From NCBI GenBank assembly GCA_022732315.1, contig JAIJUV010000047.1, positions 1-16,096 of the forward strand: DNA of 16,096 nt, written 5' to 3'. Of this stretch, positions 1 to 6,586 are shown in pieces. The notes below the pieces were generated by a model, which did no database searches, had not been told where the DNA came from, and worked only from the letters and a program-made list of their open reading frames with translations. Each line of letters starts with the position of its first letter. Position 1 is the stretch's first letter. The translations under genes and the position numbers were made by a program. Origin of the DNA: Prevotella sp. Its GTDB lineage: Bacteria; Bacteroidota; Bacteroidia; Bacteroidales; Bacteroidaceae.

Positions 1-1033
1 CGATCCACACGAGGTTGTATCTCTCGACCAGAAGATCAACGTTGTTATCCTCGACTTCGATGAGGAGAAGAAGCGTATCGCTCTCGGTTTGAAGCAGCTT
101 ACTCCACATCCATGGGATGCACTTGATCCAAACCTCAAGGTAGGTGATCACGTGAAGGGTAAGGTAGTGGTTATGGCTGACTACGGTGCATTCGTTGAGA
201 TTGCTCCAGGTGTAGAGGGCTTGATCCACGTATCTGAGATGTCTTGGAGCCAGCACCTCCGTTCAGCTTGCGACTTCATGAAGGTAGGCGACGAGGTAGA
301 GGCTGTTATCTTGACTCTCGACCGTGCTGAGCGCAAGATGAGCCTTGGTATCAAGCAGCTCAAGGAAGACCCATGGGAGACAATCGACGAGAAGTTCCCT
401 ATCGGCAGCAAGCACGTTGCTACTGTTCGCAACTTCACTAACTTCGGTATCTTCGTAGAGCTTTCTGAGGGTGTTGATGGCTTGATCCACATCTCTGACC
501 TCTCTTGGACCAAGAAGGTTAAGCATCCATCTGAGTTCACTCAGGTAGGCGCTAAGATTGATGTTGTTGTTCTCGAGATCGACAAGGAGAACCGCCGCTT
601 GAGCCTCGGCCACAAGCAGTTGGAGAAGAACCCATGGGATGAGTATGAGAACATCTATACTCCAGGTTCAATCCACCAGGGTACTATCATCGAGATGATG
701 GACAAGGGCGCTGTCGTAGCTCTCGCTGAGGGTGGCGAAGGCTTCGCTACTCCAAAGCACCTCACTAAGGAGGACGGCACAATGGCTAAGAAGGGCGAGA
801 CTCTCGACTTCAAGGTTATCGAGTTCGTTAAGGAGACAAAGCGTATCATCCTCTCTCACTCTCGTACATTCGAGGAGGGCAAGGACGAGCCAATCGCTAA
901 GCCATCACGCAAGCACAATGGTGGTCGCAAGAACAATGATACTCCAGCTATCAACAACGTTGCTGCTGGTACATCACTCGGCGACATCGATGCTCTTGCT
1001 AAGTTGAAGGCTCAGATGGAGGGTAAGGCTTAA
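1..1033 (+). CDS. rpsA: 30S ribosomal protein S1, 3' part (5' end outside window)
   Basis: S1 binds mRNA on the 30S subunit and helps initiate translation, which matters in Bacteroidota because most of their leaders lack a Shine-Dalgarno sequence. The reading frame is open from base 2, so the gene begins upstream of the window. Visible are the end of one S1 domain (bases 2-103) and three further S1 OB-fold repeats at about bases 143-361, 407-620 and 665-865. The middle two carry the typical YGAFVEI / FGIFVEL, EGLIHVSE / DGLIHISD and KMSLGIKQL / RLSLGHKQL blocks; the last repeat is more divergent, as is usual for C-terminal S1 repeats. A Lys/Asn-rich tail of about 50 residues follows. Codon use is strongly biased (mostly GGT, CTC, AAG, ATC), as expected for a highly expressed gene. 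The family call is firm; only the 5' part is missing. Confidence 0.95.
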   Translation, partial: DPHEVVSLDQKINVVILDFDEEKKRIALGLKQLTPHPWDALDPNLKVGDHVKGKVVVMADYGAFVEIAPGVEGLIHVSEMSWSQHLRSACDFMKVGDEVEAVILTLDRAERKMSLGIKQLKEDPWETIDEKFPIGSKHVATVRNFTNFGIFVELSEGVDGLIHISDLSWTKKVKHPSEFTQVGAKIDVVVLEIDKENRRLSLGHKQLEKNPWDEYENIYTPGSIHQGTIIEMMDKGAVVALAEGGEGFATPKHLTKEDGTMAKKGETLDFKVIEFVKETKRIILSHSRTFEEGKDEPIAKPSRKHNGGRKNNDTPAINNVAAGTSLGDIDALAKLKAQMEGKA

Positions 1034-1078
1034 TTCTCCGGAATATAAGATTTTACTTATCATTTGCATTCAAATTAT

Positions 1079-1118
1079 AAGGACTGATTTCTCTGCGAAG
1101 AGAGTCAGTCCTTTTTTT
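1079..1118 (+). terminator. Rho-independent terminator of rpsA
   Basis: GGACTGA at 1081-1087 pairs with TCAGTCC at 1105-1111, and an inner stem TCTCT/AGAGA closes on a GCGA tetraloop (1095-1098). A run of seven T follows on the plus strand. It lies 46 bases after the rpsA stop codon. Confidence 0.9.
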
Positions 1119-1185
1119 ATTTACAGAACTTTCACATGTGGTTTAAGCACGGGCTGAAGATCCATGATAATATAAAAGGAAACAT

Positions 1186-1230
1186 AAAAATGAGGAGGGT
1201 GTGTCTTGTACTTTTGACACACCCTCCTCA
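1186..1230 (-). terminator. Terminator of the C10 protease gene
   Basis: A perfect 15 bp stem pairs bases 1191-1205 with 1216-1230 around a 10-base loop. Read on the minus strand it is followed by five T (the AAAAA at 1186-1190), so it ends transcription coming from the protease gene. The T-run on the plus strand side is weak, so it is mainly directional. The rest of 1119-1295 holds no gene. Confidence 0.85.
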
Positions 1231-1269
1231 ACTTATTTTCTTGATTCTACTTAAATCTCTGGAAATCCT

Positions 1270-1321
1270 TTACTTCACAAGAATCTTATGATTCTTTACT
1301 TCACCAAAACCTTCTGATGGT
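1270..1321 (-). repeat. 26 bp tandem duplication of the protease gene's 3' end
   Basis: Bases 1270-1295 are a diverged second copy of 1296-1321, which encode the last residues and stop codon of the C10 protease. On the minus strand the downstream copy reads NHKILVK-stop and the real gene end reads NHQKVLVK-stop. The period of 26 bp is not a multiple of three, so the extra copy is out of frame with the gene and untranslated. Confidence 0.7.
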
Positions 1322-3848
1322 TCACTACGTAGATGCCGGAAGGAAGACCGAGACGCTGGAGATCGGAACCTGCAGCTACCCTCTTTACCTTCTGACCACT
1401 CAGCGTATATACATCCCAGAAACCAGAAGCATCCATTTCTATGCCCGAAATGCCAGAAGAAGAACCCGATACATAAACCAGATTCATCGCAGGATTCATT
1501 CTTACCCGCTTACCTTCCACTGTGAACATTACGTAAGGAGCCAGATGAGTAGGTAAATCCACCGTCTGATAGTTCTCGTCCACACCCAGCAGATAACCGC
1601 AGATGGTATTGGAACCAGCTTCCTCCGGAGTCACTGAACGGGTGATAGTGGTCACCTCGCCATTACCTGGAAGATTTATCTGCTCAGCACCATTCGGGAT
1701 TCGGAACGTCGGCGTAGTCTCTTCACCGCCTCCGGCATACGCAAAGGCTATCAGAATTGACGCATCCTCACCATCATTCTTAATCTTATAGGTAAACTCA
1801 GCCTGCTCGCCATTTACTCTAGGCGTTCTCATCTGCTTGCCGCCATAGAAAGCCAGCTCCGTCTCGCAAAGACCAGGCTCGGCATTCGTTGATGTCTCAA
1901 CCAGATAAATCGGCGGCTCATAACCCTTGTCCACCGTAAACTTCTGGGCATCAACCAGATTGCGATTATAACCGCCACTCAGTTCATCCAGCCAGAGATA
2001 GAAATCTCCCGCCTGCTTAGGAAGCAGATTGAAACTGCGTGTTACAGAACCATGCGCTGGAACCGAGACGTAAAGCTCCCTTGCCAATGCTGCACTAACC
2101 TGCTCGGCCTTGTCACTGAACGAAACATCAATGTAACCGAAATACTCCAAATCGGACAGGTTGCTGAGGGTAACCTGGAAGGTTCCATAGGCACCCGTCT
2201 CCAGTTTTTCAGGACCCGTCACCTGGGCTGTTAAAGGAGAAATCACGTCCATTTTGGTTTTCGTGATCTTCAGCATAACAGAAGGGAAGCTTGAAGGAAC
2301 GTCGCACAGCGTCCAGTTTTCTCCATCCTTGCTATAGAGCGGACAGAGGGTTACGGTGCCCACCTCAAACGCCTCGTTCACACGGAAGTTTACATCAACT
2401 ACAGATATCATTCCCTCGCCAGGAATAGGGTCAACATTGATTCGAGCCTTCTGGCTTACTATCCTGTAACTTCCATCCTTCTGCAGGATGCCCAAGGCAG
2501 CATAGCCGCTGAACGCCTGGTATGTCTGATTGCCTAATCCATAGTCCAACCAGAAATCAAAGGCTTCATCCGGATTCATTCGGTGATCTTTGGTTGTTGT
2601 TTCCAGGAAACCATAGTTCATCGCCTTGATTTCTGGCACTGAGGCAAGCGGCGCATCCACCACTCCATTATCCGGAGCGATACCGATGGTCATGGAGCAA
2701 AGGCGGTTATAACCTTCCGTAGAACTTCCCGAACCTGTGCCGCCCTTCTCCGGATTGAGAAGCGAAAGATCGAAGTAGCCGTTCTGGCTGCCGCTCCATC
2801 CCCAGTTGATATGGTAGAGACCTTCGCCATCCTTGCCGTCGCAGATAAACTGATGTCCGCCATCAGAAGCCTGTCCGCTATAGAGCACCGGTCTTCCCGC
2901 TGCTAATTCGGTATCGATGATCTGCATCCACTTATCCAGGGAGAAGGTAGAGCGGTTAAGATCCATCATCAGGTCGGCATCATAGCCGAAGTATTTTGCC
3001 AGTTTGGAGGCAGAAACCGAAGCCGCCGATTCCGGACCGTAGTTCATCTGCACGGCAGCTCCGCAATGATACATGAGTTTTGCCACGGCATCTTTCTGCT
3101 GCTGTGTGGCATTCGCCTCCTTATTATATTTAGGCAGCATGTTGTCCCAGTCGTAGATGCCCTCTTCCCGGGTGATGGTAGGAATCTCCATCGGGATGCC
3201 GTTCCATCGGTTCACGTAGCCCGGAATATCCGCCTTCAACTGCTTTGGATATTTGTAATATGCCATCACCTGCGCCATCGCCGTGGCCACGCATCCGGTG
3301 GCAGCCACATGCACGCTGTCGTATCGTGGACACATATTATTATAAGGCGAAGTCTGGTCCCATTCAATATTTCCCAGGAGCGGAGCTACGGCAGAGGAAG
3401 TTTCTGCTGATGCATTTTTCTTATTTCTCCACGCCTTGATTTCCGCAAGATTTTTCAATGCCTCAGCATCGCCTAAGTTCACCTTGTTGTAAAGATTCTG
3501 ATAGGCTTTCATGAAGCTGACGAATCCCTCTGGGAGATTGTTCTCGTCGTAGGAACCCTGGCTGGAGTATCCCACGATTTCGGGCAGTCTGTCGTCTCCC
3601 GATACGATGGTGAATCCCTTGCTGTTGGCATTAGGGAACACGTAATAGCTTTCCTGCGAGAGGGTAATCTCTCCTTTACTACCTTGTTTTCTTGCCTTGG
3701 TCATCGCCTTCTGGTCGATGGTAACGCCCAGCAGTGCCGCCTGCTTTTCGGCGATAGCCTTAGCCTGCTGGAAGCTTCGCGGACCTGCCATCACCACCAT
3801 AGGGATGAGCAGGGAGCCTGCGAAGAGAAGTAATCTGTTATTCTTCAT
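1296..3848 (-). CDS. Secreted C10 (streptopain-like) cysteine protease with C-terminal sorting-type domain
   Basis: Predicted exported papain-fold protease of MEROPS family C10 (streptopain/SpeB, interpain, Bfp). Residues 1-21 are a signal peptide ending VVMA|GP. Residues about 22-155 resemble the inhibitory prodomain (Ser-Tyr-Tyr-Val-Phe and Gly-Phe-Thr-Ile-Val-Ser-Gly-Asp-Asp blocks). The mature catalytic domain starts near residue 157 and contains Q165 in EWDQTSPYN, the nucleophile C186 in ATGCVATAMAQ, H332 in GGHQFICDG and the NWGW motif at 348-351, so the catalytic residues look intact. About 430 residues of beta-rich, Ig-like sequence follow, making it roughly twice the length of streptopain. 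The last 45 or so residues (VYTLSGQKV ... LPSGIYVVN ... KVLVK) resemble type IX secretion C-terminal sorting domains of Prevotella. It stands alone with its own promoter and terminator. Probable role: extracellular or surface degradation of proteins; substrate unknown. Confidence 0.92.
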   Translation of the reverse strand: MKNNRLLLFAGSLLIPMVVMAGPRSFQQAKAIAEKQAALLGVTIDQKAMTKARKQGSKGEITLSQESYYVFPNANSKGFTIVSGDDRLPEIVGYSSQGSYDENNLPEGFVSFMKAYQNLYNKVNLGDAEALKNLAEIKAWRNKKNASAETSSAVAPLLGNIEWDQTSPYNNMCPRYDSVHVAATGCVATAMAQVMAYYKYPKQLKADIPGYVNRWNGIPMEIPTITREEGIYDWDNMLPKYNKEANATQQQKDAVAKLMYHCGAAVQMNYGPESAASVSASKLAKYFGYDADLMMDLNRSTFSLDKWMQIIDTELAAGRPVLYSGQASDGGHQFICDGKDGEGLYHINWGWSGSQNGYFDLSLLNPEKGGTGSGSSTEGYNRLCSMTIGIAPDNGVVDAPLASVPEIKAMNYGFLETTTKDHRMNPDEAFDFWLDYGLGNQTYQAFSGYAALGILQKDGSYRIVSQKARINVDPIPGEGMISVVDVNFRVNEAFEVGTVTLCPLYSKDGENWTLCDVPSSFPSVMLKITKTKMDVISPLTAQVTGPEKLETGAYGTFQVTLSNLSDLEYFGYIDVSFSDKAEQVSAALARELYVSVPAHGSVTRSFNLLPKQAGDFYLWLDELSGGYNRNLVDAQKFTVDKGYEPPIYLVETSTNAEPGLCETELAFYGGKQMRTPRVNGEQAEFTYKIKNDGEDASILIAFAYAGGGEETTPTFRIPNGAEQINLPGNGEVTTITRSVTPEEAGSNTICGYLLGVDENYQTVDLPTHLAPYVMFTVEGKRVRMNPAMNLVYVSGSSSGISGIEMDASGFWDVYTLSGQKVKRVAAGSDLQRLGLPSGIYVVNHQKVLVK

Positions 3849-3911
3849 AAGCTCTTATTTTGTTAAATTGTTTGTATTCTTCAATTTTATATAGTTCATT
3901 CTCCTACCCTG

Positions 3912-3943
3912 CAAATATACGTTAATTATCCGAAACTACCAAA
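3912..3943 (-). promoter_or_regulatory. Bacteroidota-type promoter of the C10 protease
   Basis: On the minus strand, TATATTTG (3912-3919) matches the -7 consensus TAnnTTTG, and TTTG (3940-3943) matches the -33 element with a 20 bp spacer. The predicted start of transcription near 3905 leaves a leader of about 57 bases before the ATG at 3848. Confidence 0.75.
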
Positions 3944-4001
3944 TTATTTCTGTTAAATTTCGCAGAGACTTGCAGATTTTTTGAAAAGCGAAAAGCGAGG
4001 A

Positions 4002-4129
4002 AGAGAATATCATAAATTGCAGGACTTACGCAAAGAGAATATCATAAATTGCAGGACTTACGCAAAGAGAATATCATAAATTGCAGAACTTACGCAAAGA
4101 GAATATCATAAATTGCAGAACTTACGCAA
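4002..4129. repeat. Tandem array, four 32 bp units
   Basis: Four head-to-tail units start at 4002, 4034, 4066 and 4098. Each begins AGAGAATATCATAAATTGCA and ends ACTTACGCAA. Units 1-2 have GCAGGACTT and units 3-4 have GCAGAACTT, so the copies fall into two pairs. There are no unique spacers, so it is not a CRISPR. It lies upstream of the protease promoter and contains no gene. Confidence 0.95.
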
Positions 4130-4139
4130 GTAGGCTCCA

Positions 4140-4338
4140 CACGCCCTGAAAGGGCAGAAGCTCCTAGCCCAGGGCATCGCCCTGGGTATAATAGCAATCA
4201 GCAAAGCGCCCTGTAAGGGCAAAAGCTTTGTATATTGCCGGTATTTAAAAGCTTTTGCCCTTACAGGGCGACAGGCTTGCTTCCATCATTACCCAGGGCG
4301 ATGCCCTGGGCTAGGAGCTTCTGCCCTTTCAGGGCGTG
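4140..4338. repeat. 199 bp hairpin-forming inverted repeat (dispersed palindromic element)
   Basis: Outer arms 4140-4188 and 4290-4338 are perfect 49 bp reverse complements. Inner arms 4207-4229 and 4248-4270 are perfect 23 bp reverse complements around an 18-base loop (4230-4247). Between the outer and inner arms the pairing is poor. Each arm contains smaller palindromes of the type CCCAGGGCATCGCCCTGGG and GCCCTGAAAGGGC. From memory, similar GCCCTG..AGGGC and CCCAGGGC palindromes are common between genes in Bacteroidota. No coding function is supported. Confidence 0.95.
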
Positions 4339-4340
4339 CG

Positions 4341-4438
4341 AAGGCGTTGAGTCAAGGCGAGTGAGTCCGTAAGGCGATAGCCCACGCAAGGCGAGTGAGT
4401 CCGCAAGGTGAGTGAGTCCGTAAGGCGAGTGAGTCCGT
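4341..4438. repeat. 17 bp tandem array, left copy
   Basis: Five full 17 bp units start at 4354, 4371, 4388, 4405 and 4422, after a partial unit at 4341. The consensus is AAGGCGAGTGAGTCCGT; the second unit is diverged (AAGGCGATAGCCCACGC). Its reverse complement, rotated to CGCCTTACGGACTCACT, matches the array at 4609-4676 at 13-14 of 17 positions. Confidence 0.9.
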
Positions 4439-4445
4439 AAGGCGC

Positions 4446-4515
4446 CGCCGGATTTGCAATCCGGCGTAAAAAAATGACCCAACCTTTTTAGGATCTGCGG
4501 ATTTGGAATCCGCAG
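4446..4515 (-). repeat. REP-like two-palindrome element, copy 1
   Basis: Two short palindromes, CGCCGGATT-tgc-AATCCGGCG (4446-4466) and CTGCGGATT-tgg-AATCCGCAG (4495-4515), are separated by 28 bases. The reverse complement of the spacer matches that of copy 3 at 20 of 28 positions, so this copy is inverted relative to copies 2 and 3. Confidence 0.85.
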
Positions 4516-4537
4516 CAAACAAGATTGAAGAAAAGAT

Positions 4538-4605
4538 TGGGGGATTACAAATCCCCAGGTTTTAAGAGGTCGAACATTTTTTAACGCCGGATTGCAAATC
4601 CGGCG
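4538..4605 (+). repeat. REP-like two-palindrome element, copy 2
   Basis: GGGGATT-aca-AATCCCC (4540-4556) and CGCCGGATT-gca-AATCCGGCG (4585-4605) are separated by 26-28 bases containing the shared block GAACATTTTTTAA. The first palindrome is altered relative to copies 1 and 3 (GGGG in place of GCGG). Confidence 0.8.
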
Positions 4606-4608
4606 GAA

Positions 4609-4676
4609 CGCCTAACGGACACACCCGCCTAACGGACACAAATGCCTAACGGGCACTAACGCCTAACGGAAGCAAA
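4609..4676. repeat. 17 bp tandem array, right copy (inverted relative to left copy)
   Basis: Four 17 bp units start at 4609, 4626, 4643 and 4660, with consensus CGCCTAACGGACACAAA. The array directly follows the second palindrome of REP-like copy 2. The remaining bases to the operator-like palindrome (4677-4772) are AT-rich and show nothing recognisable. Confidence 0.85.
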
Positions 4677-4772
4677 CGCAGGGCAGAAAAACTGGAGTAA
4701 CAAAATTACGAATTATTATAACAAAGCCGAAATTTTTTATATTTATTCCAAAATTGAATATAAAACTTTTAA

Positions 4773-4806
4773 TGACACCTCATCTACTATAGTGCATGAA
4801 GTGTCA
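4773..4806. promoter_or_regulatory. 34 bp operator-like palindrome upstream of the cassette
   Basis: TGACAC at 4773-4778 and GTGTCA at 4801-4806 are the outer ends of a palindrome centred on ACTATAGT (4786-4793); 14 of 17 base pairs match. It ends five bases before the putative -33 element at 4812, the position expected for a repressor or activator site. It could instead be a recombination site or origin element. No regulator gene is recognisable next to it. Confidence 0.6.
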
Positions 4807-4811
4807 AGTTA

Positions 4812-4843
4812 TTTGGCTATTTCACCCAATATAAGTTCCTTTG
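4812..4843 (+). promoter_or_regulatory. Putative promoter of the accessory cassette
   Basis: TTTG at 4812-4815 and TTCCTTTG at 4836-4843 are separated by 20 bp, the spacing seen at the other promoters in this window. The -7 box departs from TAnnTTTG at one base (T instead of A at position 2). The predicted leader contains a small hairpin at 4848-4870 (AAGGC/GCCTT extended by GCG/CGC). Confidence 0.55.
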
Positions 4844-4885
4844 TAATGCGCAAGGCAACGTCGCCTTCGCTTAAATGCAAAGAAA

Positions 4886-5443
4886 ATGAGTAAATCAAAA
4901 AAAGAAAAGGACAATTCTTCGGCTACCATCTACATCAAATACGATGCTGAGATGGGACAGAAAGAAACAGGCTACGTGGTTAGATGGGACATGTGGAAAG
5001 AAGAGAGCCAAAATGTGAGCCTCTTCGTACGAAAGTTACATGATTACCATGGAGTACCCAAGATAGCCTTTAATAGTACCCTTGGAATGAACAACAGAAT
5101 ATTGAACAAATACCTCGATATACCCGAGGATTGCTGCCTTTCGAGAGATGCCATCGATCGTATGGCTGTGTGCATCATCCTGATAGAGCCACAGCTCAAC
5201 AAAGTGTCTGAATTTAAAGATAGCTGCAAGAAAGAAGGAATCAACTTCAAGGGAGTGATTCCTGCTATGACTGATAAAGAACTCGAAGATTTAAGAGAGG
5301 AATTCTGCAAAATATTCGGGCCATTTGGCACAAGCCTGGCACACACTTGCAAGAGTGTTAAGATAGTTTTTGATATGAATGAGTTCTACTACAACAAATT
5401 CGCAACTATAAATCAGAAAAATAATGACAAACAATACGACTAG
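4886..5443 (+). CDS. Unrecognised 185-aa protein, first gene of the cassette
   Basis: I do not recognise this family. The protein has a charged start (SKSKKEKD), a predicted alpha/beta body, four cysteines scattered between residues 80 and 155 without a zinc-finger spacing, and an acidic, helical stretch MTDKELEDLREEFCKIFGPFG around residues 128-148. There is no signal peptide or membrane segment, so it is probably cytoplasmic. The ATG at 4886 is preceded by an A-rich leader (GCAAAGAAA); the ATG at 4875 meets a stop after four codons. The gene overlaps the next one by 20 bases (5424-5443), which indicates translational coupling. It follows the operator-like palindrome and promoter, so a DNA-binding or control role is conceivable, but no helix-turn-helix could be identified with confidence. 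Confidence 0.8.
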   Translation: MSKSKKEKDNSSATIYIKYDAEMGQKETGYVVRWDMWKEESQNVSLFVRKLHDYHGVPKIAFNSTLGMNNRILNKYLDIPEDCCLSRDAIDRMAVCIILIEPQLNKVSEFKDSCKKEGINFKGVIPAMTDKELEDLREEFCKIFGPFGTSLAHTCKSVKIVFDMNEFYYNKFATINQKNNDKQYD

Positions 5444-6521
5444 CAATGGAGGCGACTTCACCATCAAGCCACTCACCACCAGCGTCGACATCATCACCGA
5501 GCGCCAGCTTCTCGCCTCCTGGGCAAGAGCCGGGCTCACCGACGGACAGATACGCAAGATGCTGATGCTCTATCTGGGCGAACCTGCATGGATGAACCTG
5601 GAAAAGATGTACGACTGCAACATGTTCAACAACATTGCAGAAGGACTCAAATTCCACAGCAAAAGCGATTTCATCGAAATCCTGATTCGCTGCAAGGGAT
5701 TCGGATTTGTATGGAAGGACGACTCTGCCCCTCATAACGTTAAGAATCTAATGGCTTTCTACACTCCCATCTGGCATCAGCCAGCGGAAGGAGATATGGA
5801 AAACATGCAGGATTCGCAGGAAAATATGCAATCCGGTGGGTGCTATTATTATTATAATATTAATAAAAAGAAAAATATAAAAAAGAAAAATATCATCAAT
5901 AAAGATAGCACCCACCAGATTGCAAATTCTGCCGAATACCGACAGCTGGTATACACCACGGCCAGGGCGCTGCTTGACTACGTGAAAACCAACCCCGATG
6001 CCTACGCCAATGTGGTGAAACCCGTGAACGATGCCACCGAGAAAATGATGGTAGGGCTCTACACCGACCCCAACGCCGCATGCCCTACCAACATTGCAAC
6101 GAAACTGTTCTTCAACAACTATCTCTATCCCTATCTGCTGAACAACAGCAATCGCATGATGAGCATCCGTACCATAGAGGGACAGAGCTGCTGGCTCAAG
6201 AACCTGATCAACCAGGAGTTCATGCAAAAGAAAGTGACGCAGGCCATCGCCGACACGAAGAAGTATCTGGCACAGCATCCCGGGGAGAGGATCCGACAGA
6301 ACCGCCCCGTCTCCCCATTCGAGTATCAGGACCAGGCGTCGAAGCAGAGATTCTACGACACCCTGCTGCCCAATGGTGCCAGCGCACAGCACCGTATCCC
6401 GCCAGAAGCCCCACCCCGACCATCCGACCAGGCCACCTGGAGCAAGTTTACACACTGCTGGAAGATGGAGGAGATGGCATGCTCCCTTGCTGCGGATTGC
6501 AAATCCGCAGAGCATCAATAG
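5424..6521 (+). CDS. 365-aa cassette protein, possibly replication or helicase-loading factor
   Basis: The family is not firmly recognised. The N-terminal 120 residues (ITERQLLASWARAGLTDGQI ... FIEILIRCKGFGFVWKDD) look like a small helical domain; residues about 170-270 form a second helical domain (Arg/Leu-rich, RTIEGQSCWLKNLINQEF); the C-terminal 80 residues are Pro/Gln-rich and probably disordered. Between the domains lies a low-complexity Tyr/Asn/Lys/Ile stretch (residues about 141-160) coded by nearly pure A/T and bracketed in the DNA by 20 bp inverted arms. Standing 372 bases before a T7-type primase-helicase, it could be a helicase loader or replication initiator; that is inference from position. 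The last residues (LAADCKSAEHQ) are encoded by a REP-like palindrome, so the original C-terminus has probably been replaced or extended. The start is the ATG at 5424, inside the end of the upstream gene. Confidence 0.75.
   Translation: MTNNTTSNGGDFTIKPLTTSVDIITERQLLASWARAGLTDGQIRKMLMLYLGEPAWMNLEKMYDCNMFNNIAEGLKFHSKSDFIEILIRCKGFGFVWKDDSAPHNVKNLMAFYTPIWHQPAEGDMENMQDSQENMQSGGCYYYYNINKKKNIKKKNIINKDSTHQIANSAEYRQLVYTTARALLDYVKTNPDAYANVVKPVNDATEKMMVGLYTDPNAACPTNIATKLFFNNYLYPYLLNNSNRMMSIRTIEGQSCWLKNLINQEFMQKKVTQAIADTKKYLAQHPGERIRQNRPVSPFEYQDQASKQRFYDTLLPNGASAQHRIPPEAPPRPSDQATWSKFTHCWKMEEMACSLAADCKSAEHQ
5827..5924. repeat. Inverted repeat with A/T loop inside the 365-aa gene
   Basis: The arms TGCAATCCGGTGGGTGCTAT (5827-5846) and ATAGCACCCACCAGATTGCA (5905-5924) pair at 19 of 20 positions. 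The 58-base loop (5847-5904) is almost all A/T. The arms share the core TTGCAATC with the REP-like palindromes. The whole block is 98 bases and lies in coding sequence. Confidence 0.9.
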
Positions 6522-6558
6522 GTTAGGACATTTTGTAACGCCGGATTGCAAATCCGGC
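6490..6558 (+). repeat. REP-like two-palindrome element, copy 3
   Basis: CTGCGGATT-gca-AATCCGCAG (6490-6510) and GCCGGATT-gca-AATCCGGC (6540-6558) are separated by about 28 bases, with the shared block AGGTTAGGACATTTTGTAA. The first palindrome and the start of the spacer encode the last residues and the stop codon of the 365-aa protein. Confidence 0.85.
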
Positions 6559-6586
6559 TGTACGCAATCGAGAAGGGGTATCATTA

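Noticed and set aside
4002..4129. Possible CRISPR array (four 32 bp repeats)
   Set aside because: The units are directly adjacent with no unique spacers and no cas genes are nearby; it is a simple tandem repeat.
4261..4518. Minus-strand open frame of 85 codons
   Set aside because: It runs entirely through the hairpin arm, the 17 bp array and REP-like copy 1. Its similarity to a plus-strand frame at 6373-6648 comes from shared repeat DNA, not from a conserved protein.
3849..4885. Complete insertion sequence or tRNA attachment site at the left edge of the cassette
   Set aside because: No transposase frame, tRNA gene or paired direct repeats bounding the cassette could be found; the region consists of palindromic and tandem repeats only.
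5748..6584. Minus-strand open frame of 278 codons opposite the 365-aa gene
   Set aside because: Low-complexity Gly/Val/His composition and no motif; the plus-strand frame overlaps its upstream neighbour in operon fashion.
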